In this document: positions 10,327-19,540 of the stretch, in pieces
Position numbering within the stretch: position 1 is the first letter of the stretch
Layout of the letters: each line of letters starts with the position of its first letter
Origin: Merdimmobilis hominis
GTDB taxonomy: Bacteria > Bacillota > Clostridia > Oscillospirales > Ruminococcaceae
Direction: 5' to 3'
Assembly: GCF_900104615.1 (NCBI RefSeq)
Contig: NZ_LT629939.1
Location: 2,457,194-2,521,193, forward strand
DNA length: 64,000 nt
The notes under the pieces: model-generated
Databases searched by the model: none
The model's input: only the letters and a program-made list of their open reading frames with translations
Told to the model about the DNA's origin: nothing
Position numbers and translations under genes: made by a program

Positions 10327-11880
10327 ATGGAGAAAAAAAGAAGAGCGATTTTAAGCGTTTCCGATAAAACAGGCATCGTGGAGTTTGCCAAAGCCCTGGA
10401 AGAGCTGGGGTATGAGGTGGTCTCCACCGGCGGCACCGCCCGCACCCTCCAGGAGAACGGGGTGGCGGTCACTGGAATCAGCGAGATCACCGGCTTCCCG
10501 GAGTGCTTGGACGGCCGGGTGAAAACCCTTCATCCCATGGTCCATGCGGGCATTTTGGCCATGCGGGGCAACCCCGACCACATGCGCCAGGTGGAGGAGC
10601 TGGGGGTCACCCTCATCGATGTGGTGGCCATCAACCTGTACCCTTTCAAGCAGACCATCCTGAAGCCGGATGTCACTTTGGAGGACGCCATTGAGAACAT
10701 CGATATCGGCGGCCCCACCATGATCCGGGCTGCGGCGAAAAACTGGCAGGATGTGGCGGTCATCGTGGATCCCGCAGACTACGGCGCCGTCATTGAGGAG
10801 CTGAAAACCGGCGCTGTCTCCCGGGAGACAAAATTCCGCCTGGCGGCCAAGGTGTTCGAGACCACCGCGGCTTACGACGCCCTCATCTCGGGTTACCTGC
10901 GCAAACAGATGGGCGCCGATCCCTTCCCGGAGAAGTTCACCGTGACCTATGAGAAGGTTCAGGATATGCGCTACGGCGAGAACCCCCACCAGGCCGCGGC
11001 TTTCTACAAAGAGATCGGCCGGGGGGACAACGTCCTGGCAAACGCCCGCCAGCTCCATGGCAAGGAGCTCTCCTACAACAACATCAACGACGCCAACGGC
11101 GCTCTGGACACCCTCAAGGAGTTCGGCTACGAGCTGCCCTGCGCAGTGGCGGTAAAACACGCCAACCCCTGCGGCGTCGGGGTAGGGGCGACCCTCCACG
11201 AGGCGTACCTCAAAGCCTATGAGGCAGACCCGGTCTCCATCTTCGGCGGCATTGTCGCCCTCAACCGGGAGGTGGACAAGGAGACTGCAGAGGAGCTCTC
11301 CAAGATCTTCCTGGAGATTATCCTGGCCCCCAGCTTCAGCGCCGAGGCCCTGGCCATCCTGGAAAAGAAAAAGAACATCCGCCTCTTGGAGCTGCCCGGC
11401 CTGTACAAAGCCAACGGCGGCGACATGCTGGATATGAAAAAGGTGGCCGGCGGTCTGCTGGTCCAGGAACTGGACACCCAGCTCTTTGACGCTGACAACC
11501 TGAAGGTGGTCACCAAGCGGGCCCCCACCGAAGAGGAGATGCGCCAGCTGAAATTCGCCATGCGGGTGGTGAAGCACACCAAATCCAACGCCATTGTGCT
11601 GGCCAAGGACAACGCCACCGTTGGGGTGGGCCCTGGCCAGACCAACCGGATCACCGCCCTGGAGCTGGCCATCAAATACGGTGGGGAGAAGGTCAAAGGC
11701 TCGGTGATGGCCTCCGACGCATTCTTCCCCTTTGACGACTGCGTCAAGGCCGCCCAGGCAGCTGGTATCACCGCCATCATCCAGCCCGGCGGCTCGGTGC
11801 GGGATGAGGACAGCATCAAAGCCTGCGATGAGGCTGGCATCGCCATGGTGTTCACCGGCATGCGCCATTTCAAACACTAA
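10327..11880 (+). CDS. purH: bifunctional AICAR transformylase / IMP cyclohydrolase
   Basis: A 517-residue protein of the usual length. The N-terminal methylglyoxal-synthase-like IMP cyclohydrolase domain (about 1-200) shows [15 protein letters not shown] and [10 protein letters not shown]. The C-terminal AICAR transformylase domain has the Lys-His pair in [11 protein letters not shown] and ends in the conserved [10 protein letters not shown]. It performs the last two steps to IMP. A GGAGGAGA site precedes the ATG. It is separated from purN by an R1 repeat and may have its own promoter. Confidence 0.97.
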   Translation: MEKKRRAILSVSDKTGIVEFAKALEELGYEVVSTGGTARTLQENGVAVTGISEITGFPECLDGRVKTLHPMVHAGILAMRGNPDHMRQVEELGVTLIDVVAINLYPFKQTILKPDVTLEDAIENIDIGGPTMIRAAAKNWQDVAVIVDPADYGAVIEELKTGAVSRETKFRLAAKVFETTAAYDALISGYLRKQMGADPFPEKFTVTYEKVQDMRYGENPHQAAAFYKEIGRGDNVLANARQLHGKELSYNNINDANGALDTLKEFGYELPCAVAVKHANPCGVGVGATLHEAYLKAYEADPVSIFGGIVALNREVDKETAEELSKIFLEIILAPSFSAEALAILEKKKNIRLLELPGLYKANGGDMLDMKKVAGGLLVQELDTQLFDADNLKVVTKRAPTEEEMRQLKFAMRVVKHTKSNAIVLAKDNATVGVGPGQTNRITALELAIKYGGEKVKGSVMASDAFFPFDDCVKAAQAAGITAIIQPGGSVRDEDSIKACDEAGIAMVFTGMRHFKH

Positions 11881-11891
11881 GATCAACAACA

Positions 11892-11929
11892 ATATCCGCC
11901 CCTGTCCGATGGATGATGGGGGCGGATAT
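11892..11929 (+). other. hairpin between purH and purD
   Basis: ATATCCGCCCC (11892-11902) pairs perfectly with GGGGCGGATAT (11919-11929). No T run follows, so it is not a classical terminator. It may shape mRNA stability or purD translation. Confidence 0.55.
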
Positions 11930-11956
11930 GCTGACATAGGGAAGGAGCTGTGACCC

Positions 11957-13228
11957 TTGCAAATTTTGGTAATTGGTTCCGGCGGCCGGGAACACGCCGT
12001 CATCAAAGCCCTGAAAAAGAGCCCCAAGGTGGACGCCCTCTACTGCTGCCCCGGCAACGGTGGCATCGCCGCCGACGCCACCTGCATCCCCATCAAGGCA
12101 ACGGATATAGAGGGAGTGGTGGCTTTTGCCAAGGAAAAGGCCATCGACCTGGTGTTTGTCACCCCCGACGACCCGCTGGTGATGGGGATGGTGGACGCCC
12201 TGGAGGAGGCGGGAATCCGGGCCTTTGGGCCGCGGAAAAACGCCGCCATCCTGGAGGGGAGCAAGGTCTTTTCCAAAAACCTGATGAAGAAATACGGCAT
12301 CCCCACCGCCGCCTACGAAACCTTTGACGACCCCCAGAAGGCCATCGCCTACATTGAGAACTTTAACCGCTATCCCATCGTCATCAAGGCGGATGGGCTG
12401 GCGTTGGGCAAAGGGGTGCTCATCGCCGGGAGCTTTGGGGAGGCCAGAGAGGCAGTCAAATCCATTATGGAGGATAAAGCCTTTGGCCAAAGCGGCAACC
12501 ACATTGTGGTGGAGGAGTTTTTGGAAGGGGTGGAGGTTTCGGTCCTGGCCTTTACCGATTCCAAGACGGTCTGCCCCATGCCTTCCTCCATGGACCACAA
12601 GCGGGCTTTTGACGGCGACCAGGGCCTGAACACCGGGGGGATGGGCACCATCTGCCCCAACCCCCTGTATACGCCTGCGATCGCCCAGCGCTGCCAAAAG
12701 GAGATTTTTGAGCCCACCATTGCCGCCATGGCAAAGGAGGGCCGTCCCTTCCGGGGGGTGCTGTACTTCGGCCTGATGCTCACCGAAAAAGGCCCCTATG
12801 TCATCGAGTACAACTGCCGTTTTGGAGACCCGGAGACCCAGGTGATCCTTCCCCTCCTGAAAACCGATCTGGTGGAGATCATCGAGGCGGTGGAAAAGGG
12901 GACCCTCTCCCAGCTGGACATCCAGTGGGAGGATGCAGCCGCAGCCTGTGTCATCCTGGCCAGCGGCGGCTATCCCCAGAGCTATGAAAAAGGGCTGCCC
13001 ATCTCCGGCCTGGACGCCCATGGCCAGGCGGATGGGGTGACCATCTACCACGCGGGCACCGCCCTGGCGGACGGGGGATACAAGACTGCCGGAGGCCGGG
13101 TGCTGGGGGTCACGGCGGTGGCGCCCACCCTGCGGGAGGCCTTGGATGCCGCCTATGCCGCGGCGGGGAAGATCGACTTCCCCAAAAAGCAGTTCCGCAC
13201 CGACATCGGCGCCAAGGCGCTGTCCTAG
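11957..13228 (+). CDS. purD: phosphoribosylamine-glycine ligase PurD
   Basis: A 423-residue ATP-grasp enzyme that joins glycine to phosphoribosylamine. The N-terminus is (M)QILVIGSGGREHAVI, read from a TTG start; GAAGGAG lies 9 nt upstream and no in-frame ATG or GTG fits. The ATP-grasp segments KADGLALGKGVLIA, MDHKRAFDGDQG and YNCRFGDPETQ are visible. It is the last purine gene here; purB, purC, purL and purK are not in the window. Confidence 0.95.
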   Translation: MQILVIGSGGREHAVIKALKKSPKVDALYCCPGNGGIAADATCIPIKATDIEGVVAFAKEKAIDLVFVTPDDPLVMGMVDALEEAGIRAFGPRKNAAILEGSKVFSKNLMKKYGIPTAAYETFDDPQKAIAYIENFNRYPIVIKADGLALGKGVLIAGSFGEAREAVKSIMEDKAFGQSGNHIVVEEFLEGVEVSVLAFTDSKTVCPMPSSMDHKRAFDGDQGLNTGGMGTICPNPLYTPAIAQRCQKEIFEPTIAAMAKEGRPFRGVLYFGLMLTEKGPYVIEYNCRFGDPETQVILPLLKTDLVEIIEAVEKGTLSQLDIQWEDAAAACVILASGGYPQSYEKGLPISGLDAHGQADGVTIYHAGTALADGGYKTAGGRVLGVTAVAPTLREALDAAYAAAGKIDFPKKQFRTDIGAKALS

Positions 13229-13233
13229 GATAC

Positions 13234-13280
13234 AACAACACCCCTTGGGGGAGCGAAGGCTCCTTCCAGGGGGTGTTGTT
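13234..13280 (+). terminator. hairpin after purD
   Basis: AACAACACCCC (13234-13244) pairs with GGGGTGTTGTT (13270-13280), and an inner GGGGGAGC/GCTCC arm gives a long stem. The plus strand continues ATGAAG rather than T residues, so by itself it is an incomplete terminator. The next hairpin, at 13304, supplies a T-rich flank. Confidence 0.5.
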
Positions 13281-13303
13281 ATGAAGTGGCCGACAAAAGA
13301 AAG

Positions 13304-13339
13304 AGAGGAAGCCTTTCCCCGTGGGGAGAGGCTTCCTCT
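13304..13339 (-). terminator. bidirectional terminator between purD and serS
   Basis: AGAGGAAGCCTTTCCCC (13304-13320) pairs with GGGGAGAGGCTTCCTCT (13323-13339). On the minus strand it is followed by CTTTCTTTTG, and on the plus strand by TTTTGG. It lies 11 nt after the serS stop. Confidence 0.8.
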
Positions 13340-13349
13340 TTTGGATATG

Positions 13350-14630
13350 CTATTTGATAAACTCTTTGCCGCCCATATACATCCGAAGGGGTTCGGGGAT
13401 GCGGATGCTGCCGTCGGCCTGGAGGTTGTTCTCCAAGAAGGCGATGAGCATACGGGGCGGAGCCACCACCGTGTTGTTGAGGGTGTGGGCAAAGTAGTTG
13501 CCTTTTTCCTTGTTCCGGACCCGGATACCCAGACGGCGGGCCTGGGCGTCGCCCAGGTTGGAGCAGGAACCCACCTCGAAGTATTTCTTCTGGCGGGGGG
13601 ACCAGGCCTCCACATCCAGGCTCTTGACCTTCAGGTCAGCCAGGTCGCCGGAGCAGCACTCCAGGGTGCGGACCGGGATGTCCAGGCTGCGGAAGAAGTC
13701 CACCGTGTTCTGCCACAGCTTGACAAACCACTGGGCGCTCTCGTCGGGATGGCAGACCACCACCATCTCCTGTTTTTCAAACTGATGGATGCGGTAAACG
13801 CCCCGCTCCTCGATGCCGTGGGCGCCCACCTCTTTGCGGAAACAGGGAGAATAGCTGGTCAGGGTCTGGGGCAGCTCGCTCTCCTCCAAGATGGTGTCGA
13901 TGAATTTGCCGATCATCGAGTGCTCGCTGGTGCCGATGAGATAGAGGTCCTCGCCCTCGATCTTATACATCATGTTTTCCATCTCTGCAAAACTCATGAC
14001 GCCGGTGACCACGTTGCTGCGGATCATGAAGGGGGGCACATAATAAGTGAAGCCCCGGTCGATCATGAAATCCCGGGCGTAGGAGAGGATGGCCGAATGG
14101 AGCCGGGCAATGTCCCCTTTCAGGTAGTAGAAGCCGTTGCCGCTGGTGCGCCGGGCGCTGTCCAGGTCGATGCCGTTCAGCCGCTCCATAATGTCGATGT
14201 GGTAGGGGACTTCAAAATCCGGGACCACCGGCTCGCCGAACTTTTCAATCTCCACATTTTCGCTGTCATCCTTGCCGATGGGAACCGAGGGGTCGATGAT
14301 GTTGGGGATCACCAGCATCCGCTCCCGGATCTTGGCGGAGAGGTCGTCTTCCATAGCCTCCAGCTCTTCCATCTCCTTGGCCATGGCGGAGACTTTGGCT
14401 TTGGCTTCCTCTGCTTCCGCCTTCATCCCCTTGGCCATATAGCCGCCGATCTCTTTGCTGATGGCGTTCCGCTGGCCCCGCAGGGAATCGGCCCGTGTTT
14501 TGGCTTCCCGCAGCTTGGCGTCAAATTCCAGCACCTCATCCACCAGGGGGAGCTTCTCGTCCTGGAATTTCTTTTTGATATTCTCCTTTACAAGGTCGGG
14601 GTTGGCTCGAACCAGTTTGATATCCAGCAT
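13350..14630 (-). CDS. serS: seryl-tRNA synthetase
   Basis: A 426-residue class II synthetase. The N-terminal antiparallel coiled-coil arm (about residues 27-105, rich in Lys/Glu/Ala; RADSLRGQRNAIS) binds the long variable arm of tRNA-Ser. Class II motif 2 is seen in CFRKEVGAHGIEERGVYRIHQFEKQE, and motif 3 region residues lie near the end. It is transcribed against the purine genes. Its long leader carries a T-box riboswitch, so expression should respond to uncharged tRNA-Ser. Confidence 0.97.
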   Translation of the reverse strand: MLDIKLVRANPDLVKENIKKKFQDEKLPLVDEVLEFDAKLREAKTRADSLRGQRNAISKEIGGYMAKGMKAEAEEAKAKVSAMAKEMEELEAMEDDLSAKIRERMLVIPNIIDPSVPIGKDDSENVEIEKFGEPVVPDFEVPYHIDIMERLNGIDLDSARRTSGNGFYYLKGDIARLHSAILSYARDFMIDRGFTYYVPPFMIRSNVVTGVMSFAEMENMMYKIEGEDLYLIGTSEHSMIGKFIDTILEESELPQTLTSYSPCFRKEVGAHGIEERGVYRIHQFEKQEMVVVCHPDESAQWFVKLWQNTVDFFRSLDIPVRTLECCSGDLADLKVKSLDVEAWSPRQKKYFEVGSCSNLGDAQARRLGIRVRNKEKGNYFAHTLNNTVVAPPRMLIAFLENNLQADGSIRIPEPLRMYMGGKEFIK

Positions 14631-14703
14631 AGCAACTATCTCCTTTTGGTTTCATCGGACAGATGACGGCTTGGCGCCTTTTGTTTGGGGGAGTTCCGGG
14701 TAC

Positions 14704-14945
14704 AAAAAAAGGACCCTGCCATCCCACGCGCACTGCATGGGACGGAAGAATCCGCGTTGCCACCCAAATTGCCGGAGGTCCATCAACCCCGCGGCCACTC
14801 GTTTGCGCTGTAACGGGCGCACCCTCCGGCTGTTCACCGGCAGCTCCAAAAGTGGACCAGGCCCATTCCCACCGGTTTGCACCTGCCACCGGCTCTCTGC
14901 AAGGTTTGGGAACCCTTTGCTTTTTTCCTCGCTGTATCTATCCGT
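14704..14945 (-). promoter_or_regulatory. T-box leader of serS
   Basis: On the minus strand, AATTTGGGTGGCAACGCG (14770 down to 14753) is the T-box bulge sequence that pairs with the NCCA end of uncharged tRNA. It is followed by a terminator, GTCCCATGC..GCGTGGGAT plus GGACC and seven T residues (14745-14704), ending about 74 nt before the serS start. Upstream GC-rich helices (about 14790-14930) would be stem I. I could not place the serine specifier codon with confidence. Confidence 0.92.
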
Positions 14946-14965
14946 GTATTTGAAAGATTTTCTTT

Positions 14966-14994
14966 ATTATATCCCTCTTTGACCGGTTTTACAA
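14966..14994 (-). promoter_or_regulatory. serS promoter
   Basis: Read on the minus strand, TTGTAA (14994-14989) and TATAAT (14971-14966) are separated by 17 bp. Transcription would start near 14958, just ahead of the T-box leader. Confidence 0.8.
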
Positions 14995-15084
14995 CCCTTA
15001 ATTCAAAAAAATTGCAGTTTTTTTCTGGATAGCCGTCATCCGGGGAAGAATTTTTGGGGGGAATGGTTCCCTGGCCCCAAGGCC

Positions 15085-15605
15085 TCCGGTTATGCAAGCG
15101 TCCCGCCCTGCACCGGCCCTTATTCAAGATTCCATCTTGGGGTGGGCTTGTGGGGGCGCGCGCCCACACGCTCGCGCAAGGGTTTTTGTGTGAAAGAAAC
15201 CCTTGCCCAACTGCGTTGTGCTCTCAAAAAGCACATTTAAGGGGGGCCGAACTACACGCGGCACAGGAAAAGCCCGAACGGCCAACTTGTTGGCTGTGCC
15301 CCCTCAAAACTCCCCTCTGCTTAGGGCAACTACCTAGAAAAATAGGCTCTTTGCAGCGCCGCGAGGGCATCCGCATTAGCGGAAAAATCTTTCGCTCGAG
15401 GTGTGGATGAGCCTCAGGTGTGCAAGCACACCTACTAAAGATTTTCCGAGCGTTCCCATTGTGGCGCACGGATAGGGGGGACCGGGGTCTCCCCGGCGGG
15501 TTTTGCTTCCTTTTATCCGCATAAAAGGAAGTGCCGGGGGTACAAGGGGCCGGCATGAGGGCCCCTCATTCTTGCGGGGCGTGGGGGTGTGCAGTGCCCC
15601 ATAAA
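15085..15605 (-). repeat. R1 dispersed repeat, copy D (inverted core)
   Basis: The core modules appear in reverse order and complement relative to copies A, C, F and G: AAGCACATTTAAGGGGG, GCCAACTTGTTGGC, GTGCCCCCTC, GCCGCGAGGGCATCCGC, GGAAAAATC, CGAGCGTTCCCATTGTGGCGC, CCGGGGTCTCCCCGGCGGG, and the TTCCTTTTATCCGCATAAAAGGAA hairpin. The ATTCAAGATTCCATCTTGG end module at 15122 keeps the forward orientation, so modules can invert independently. Confidence 0.78.
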
Positions 15606-15721
15606 CTGAGATGTGCAAGGGCAAAGCCCTCGGAGTGAGGGTTTGGGGACAGTCTTTCCCATGCTGCATGAATCCCCCCAAGCCGTCCATACTTCCTAAA
15701 GAGAAAAAGGGGGATGAATCC

Positions 15722-17374
15722 ATGCGGATGCACAGACGGACAGTGGGGATCTTCAGCGCTATGGTGCTGGCCATGACCTTGCTTCTCTTTCGCCTGGGGG
15801 CGATTATCCAGGGGGACGGCCTCTCCCAGGCGGCCCTGCGGCAGAGCAGCTACCTTTTGGAGGTGGGCAGCACTAGGGGGATGATCTACGACCGGAATTT
15901 CCAGCCTTTGGTGGGGGAAACGGTGGAGGCAGTGGCAGCGGTGCTCCCTGGGGAGGAGTCGGCGGCGTTAGCGGGCAAACTCTCCGGGGAGGAGAGGGAG
16001 GCCTTCACCCAAAAACTGGCCCAGCGGCTGCCGTTTTTAACCCGGCTCCCCGGTGAACTGCGCTCCTTTCCCGCCGGGGTCACCCCTATGGAGCGGATTC
16101 TCCGCTACCGGAAAAGCGGCCAGTTGGCCCCCCATGTCATCGGGTATTTGGATGGGGAAAACGGGGCGGCTGGCATCGAAAAAGCTTACGATTCCCTTTT
16201 GAAGCAATTCGGCGGGAGCCTTTGCCTGCGGTATCAGATCAATGCAGCGGGAAGCCCCATTGGCGGGGAGCTCCCCCAAGAGGTGCAGGAGGGTTATGGC
16301 CGCCCCGGCGGGGTGGTTCTCACCTTGGACAAAGAGATCCAGTCCATCGCCCAAAGCGCGGCCAAACGCTGGATAGACAAAGGGGCGGTGGTGGTGATGG
16401 ACGTCCGTTCCGGGGACCTGCTGGCGGTGGTGAGCCTGCCGGATTTCGACCCAAACAACCTCTCCAAAAGCATGACCCAAAAGGATTCCCCTTTCTTCAA
16501 CCGTGCTTTCCACGGGGAATACAACGTTGGTTCCACCTTTAAGCTGGTCACTGCATCCACCGCCTTGGAACAGGGGATCAGCCGGTTTCGCACCTTCGAC
16601 TGCACCGGTGCTGTGGAGGTGGAGGACGTGACCTTCCACTGCCACAAGCTCTCTGGCCACGGGGTCTTGGATATGCAGGGGGCGATGGAGTGGTCCTGTA
16701 ACCCTTATTTCATCACGTTGGGTCAAATGGCCGGCGGGGAAAACATCCTCAAAAAGGCCCAAGCCATCGGGTTTGGCAGCCCTAGCCAATTGGCCCCCGG
16801 CATCGCCACAGCCTCCGGGAGCCTCCCCGCCTTGGAGGCGATGGAAAGCCCCGCTGAGGTGGCAAACCTGTCCTTTGGGCAGGGCAAACTGACCGCCACC
16901 CCGGTGCAGATTGCCCAATTGGTATCCACAGTGGCCAATGGGGGCAAGAGCGTCCATCCCAGGCTGGTCTACGGGACCACCGAAGACGGGCTCTCGATCC
17001 AGAATCAGGAGGAGGGCTACGCCCAAAACCAAGTGATTTCCTCAGCGGCGGCCAAGCGGGTCGCTCAATTTATGGTGGATACCGTGGAGTATGGAAGCGG
17101 CCAAAAAGCCAAGCCCAAAGCCGGTGGAGCCGGCGGCAAAACCGCCTCTGCCCAGACGGGCATCTATGAGGATGGAGTAGAGATTGTCCACGCCTGGTTT
17201 GCCGGTTTTTATCCGGCCGAGGAACCGCGGTACACCATCGTAGTGTTGGCTGAGGGGATGGAATCCGGCGGGGATTACGCCGCCCCTGTGTTCCAGGAGA
17301 TCGCCGACGGCATCGCCGATTACAAGGGGATGGATTTCCCCCAGCCGCCGGCCTCGGAAGAAGGGGAATCATGA
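15722..17374 (+). CDS. class B penicillin-binding protein (peptidoglycan transpeptidase)
   Basis: A 550-residue protein. The start is the ATG behind AAAAGGGGG. A single N-terminal anchor (about residues 8-27) is followed by a PBP dimerisation-type region (STRGMIYDRNFQPLVGE, residues near 45-60). The transpeptidase domain has the acylated serine in STFK (S271), the SxN motif as SCN (325-327), and the third motif as KTASAQTG (K473). The usual KTG triad is KTA here. The protein is short for SpoVD or PBP2, with no PASTA domains. It cross-links peptidoglycan outside the membrane; a sporulation or division role cannot be decided. It lies directly after R1 copy D and 236 nt before the DegV gene. Confidence 0.88.
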   Translation: MRMHRRTVGIFSAMVLAMTLLLFRLGAIIQGDGLSQAALRQSSYLLEVGSTRGMIYDRNFQPLVGETVEAVAAVLPGEESAALAGKLSGEEREAFTQKLAQRLPFLTRLPGELRSFPAGVTPMERILRYRKSGQLAPHVIGYLDGENGAAGIEKAYDSLLKQFGGSLCLRYQINAAGSPIGGELPQEVQEGYGRPGGVVLTLDKEIQSIAQSAAKRWIDKGAVVVMDVRSGDLLAVVSLPDFDPNNLSKSMTQKDSPFFNRAFHGEYNVGSTFKLVTASTALEQGISRFRTFDCTGAVEVEDVTFHCHKLSGHGVLDMQGAMEWSCNPYFITLGQMAGGENILKKAQAIGFGSPSQLAPGIATASGSLPALEAMESPAEVANLSFGQGKLTATPVQIAQLVSTVANGGKSVHPRLVYGTTEDGLSIQNQEEGYAQNQVISSAAAKRVAQFMVDTVEYGSGQKAKPKAGGAGGKTASAQTGIYEDGVEIVHAWFAGFYPAEEPRYTIVVLAEGMESGGDYAAPVFQEIADGIADYKGMDFPQPPASEEGES

Positions 17375-17477
17375 GGAGGGATTGCCCCCAGCCTGTGCCC
17401 CGTTCCCGTCGGCTATGGAGGGCATCGGAACCCATAGGGTTGCATTAGAGCAACCTAACAGAGGAAAGGGGTTAAAA

Positions 17478-17540
17478 ATGGTGATTTTGAAAGAGTTGCA
17501 GGTAGATTCCACAAAAAGTTTTTTTGTTTGTATTGAATAG
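17478..17540 (+). CDS. tiny ORF upstream of the DegV gene (20 aa, unknown)
   Basis: GGAAAGGGG precedes an ATG opening 20 codons (MVILKELQVDSTKSFFVCIE) and then TAG. It follows a small hairpin (AGGTTGC/GCAACCT type, near 17438-17457). No family is recognised, and it may be chance. Confidence 0.2.
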   Translation: MVILKELQVDSTKSFFVCIE

Positions 17541-17610
17541 CTGACAAAAAAATGTTATCATTGTTACATCTTTTGAGAGTGCGATTCAAACCGGAAGGTG
17601 GAACTGATTT

Positions 17611-18480
17611 ATGGAATATAAAAATTTTGTCATCACAGCGGATACCACCTGCGACCTGCCCCAGCGGGTGGTGGAAGAGTTGGAACTGCGGCTTCTGCCG
17701 GTGTGCTGTACCATCGGCGGAGAAGATTTTACCTCAGGCGATCCCCAGGTGCTCAAGCGGTTTTTTGACCGGCTTCGGGCGGGGGAAATGGCCACAACCA
17801 GCCAGGCGACCCCTCAGCAGGCCCAGGAATTGTTTGAACCCATTTTGAAAGAGGGCAAACAAATCCTACATATTTCCTTTTCCTCAGGGCTTTCTGGCAC
17901 TGCCGGCAGTGTCCAGATAGCCGCGGGCATCCTCAATGAGCTCTATGGGGAGGACAGTGTGATCGTGGTGGATTCTCTGTGCGCTTCGGTGGGGGAGGCC
18001 CTCCTCATCCAGCGGGCCTTTGCCATGAAGGAAGAGGGAAAATCCCGGGAGGAAATCCGCCAGTGGCTGGAGCAGAATAAAAATCAAGTGGTCCATCTGA
18101 TTTTAGTGGACGACCTGGATCATCTATACCGGGGCGGCCGGATCAACAAAGCCACTGCGGTGGTAGGCGGCGCCTTGGGGATTAAACCCCTCCTCCACAT
18201 GGATTTGGAAGGGAAGCTGAACACCTATGCAAAAGAGCGGGGACGGCGCAAAGCCCTCCAATCCATGGCCCAGGAGATGGCAAAACGCACTGGCGGCTAC
18301 CAAAACCCCATCGCCTATATCTGCCATGGGGATTGCGAGGAGGACGCCAACCTCCTGGCGGATCTGGTCCATCAAAAAACCGGCGTCGGCCAGGTGATGG
18401 TCACCTCCATCGGGGCCACCATTGGAGCTCACACTGGCCCCGGCGTCATTGGCTTGGTGTTTTTAGGAAATCCCAAATAA
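17611..18480 (+). CDS. DegV family fatty-acid-binding protein
   Basis: A 289-residue protein of the usual DegV length. The fold's signatures are visible: ITADTTCDLP at the N-terminus, the loop GEMATTSQATPQQ (about 70-82), FSSGLSGTAGSVQIA (about 90-105), and the GGRINKATAVVGGALGIKPLL segment. DegV/FakB-type proteins bind a fatty acid for presentation to the FakA kinase. Nothing nearby encodes FakA, so its partner would be elsewhere. It is closed off by a terminator. Confidence 0.93.
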   Translation: MEYKNFVITADTTCDLPQRVVEELELRLLPVCCTIGGEDFTSGDPQVLKRFFDRLRAGEMATTSQATPQQAQELFEPILKEGKQILHISFSSGLSGTAGSVQIAAGILNELYGEDSVIVVDSLCASVGEALLIQRAFAMKEEGKSREEIRQWLEQNKNQVVHLILVDDLDHLYRGGRINKATAVVGGALGIKPLLHMDLEGKLNTYAKERGRRKALQSMAQEMAKRTGGYQNPIAYICHGDCEEDANLLADLVHQKTGVGQVMVTSIGATIGAHTGPGVIGLVFLGNPK

Positions 18481-18484
18481 GCCC

Positions 18485-18520
18485 AAAGGGCGGAGACTTG
18501 TGCGGTCTTCGCCCTTTTTT
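18485..18520 (+). terminator. terminator after the DegV gene
   Basis: AAAGGGCGGAGAC (18485-18497) pairs with GTCTTCGCCCTTT (18505-18517, one G-T pair) and runs into six T residues. Confidence 0.9.
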
Positions 18521-18585
18521 GTATGGCGTCTCTTTTGCTGGGAAAGACTAATCCCATAGATTTGATGAAATGGAGGGATTGTTTT

Positions 18586-18798
18586 TTGGAAAGCGGCGTT
18601 GTCATGATGGTCGCCGGTGCAGCCACCAAGGAGGCCCGGGACAAAGTGGTGGATACACTATCCAGCCTGCCAGGGGTGGAACTGGTGCAGATGTTCACCG
18701 AGACTGGGAAAATTGTAGTCTCCGGCGGGGATTTGGACCCCATGGAGCTCTCCGACCGGGTAGAGGGGCTGGGGTATACAGTGCTCCTTGCAGAATAA
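18586..18798 (+). CDS. small HMA-fold-like protein (70 aa, unknown role)
   Basis: A TTG start with GGAGGG 8 nt upstream gives 70 residues: MVAGAATKEARDKVVDTL, LPGVELVQMF, ETGKIVVSGGDLDPMEL, VEGLGYTVL. The beta-alpha-beta pattern and the 'LPGV..GKIVV..GY' spacing resemble a heavy-metal-associated or NapD-like ferredoxin fold. No CxxC metal site is present. A longer frame from an upstream ATG lacks a ribosome site and would overlap the terminator region. Function is not predicted. Confidence 0.6.
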   Translation: MESGVVMMVAGAATKEARDKVVDTLSSLPGVELVQMFTETGKIVVSGGDLDPMELSDRVEGLGYTVLLAE

Positions 18799-18799
18799 A

Positions 18800-19445
18800 T
18801 AGGAGGGCCTCGCTGCTGGCCCCCAACCCCCAGGTTATGCAGGGGCTGCACCCAGCCCCATTTTCTATAGGGAAGTTTCCCTGTAACTCTGGTTTCCTGG
18901 GGCTTCCAGCCCCCGCACCCCCGGCCAGGGCCTTTTTGCACGAAAAAGGCCCTGGACCCAAAAGCGTGTTTAAGGGGGAATAGGCAAAGCTCGCGACACA
19001 GTGCAAGCCTATTCCCCCTCAAAACTCCCCCTGTGCCAAGGGTAGTCACCAAGAAAAATAGGCTTCTTACAGCGCCGCGAGGGAATCCGCGCAGCGGAAA
19101 AATCTTTCGCTCGAGGTGTGGAGAGCCTCTAAGAAAGATTTTCCGAGCGTGCCTATTGTGGCGCACAGATAGGGGGGCCGGGGTCTCCCCGGCGAGCTTT
19201 GGTTCCTTTCTCTCGCCAGAAAGGAACCACGGGGGTTTGGGGGTGTGCAACGCCCCATAATGCCCCACCCCAAGATGGAATCTTGAATAGGGATCGGATA
19301 CAGGGCGCAACGCCCTGCATAACGAATTGTAAGATGGAATCTTACCCTGTTCTGGGGGTTTGGGGGCGTGCAGCGCCCCATAAATCCCAATCCCAAGATG
19401 GAATCTATAAGGGCCGGGTGCAGGGCGGAGCGCCTGCATAGCCGG
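18800..19445 (-). repeat. R1 dispersed repeat, copy E (inverted core with repeated end modules)
   Basis: The core (about 18940-19250) is inverted as in copy D. The right flank carries three AAGATGGAATC modules (near 19272, 19332 and 19395), each set in GGGGGCGTGCAGCGCCCCATAA or GGGCCGGGTGCAGGGCGGAGCGCC sequence. The end module has therefore been duplicated side by side. It fills the gap between the small HMA-like gene and the SRP RNA promoter. Confidence 0.78.
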
Positions 19446-19504
19446 GGTTTGGGCGCCGGAAGCCCTGGGGAAGTTTGAATCTTTTGTAAACTGCAAAAAA
19501 AGAG

Positions 19505-19533
19505 TTGAGTTTTTTTCTTTCCTATAGTATAAT
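19505..19533 (+). promoter_or_regulatory. SRP RNA promoter
   Basis: TTGAGT (19505-19510) and TATAAT (19528-19533) have 17-bp spacing, placing the transcript start near 19540. Confidence 0.85.
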
Positions 19534-19540
19534 AAATCGT

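Noticed and set aside
10351..12027. 558-aa frame opposite purH
   Set aside because: Antisense shadow of purH with the same low-complexity features.
18429..19496. 355-aa frame across R1 copy E
   Set aside because: It runs through repeat modules that are read in other frames in other copies, and overlaps the DegV terminator.
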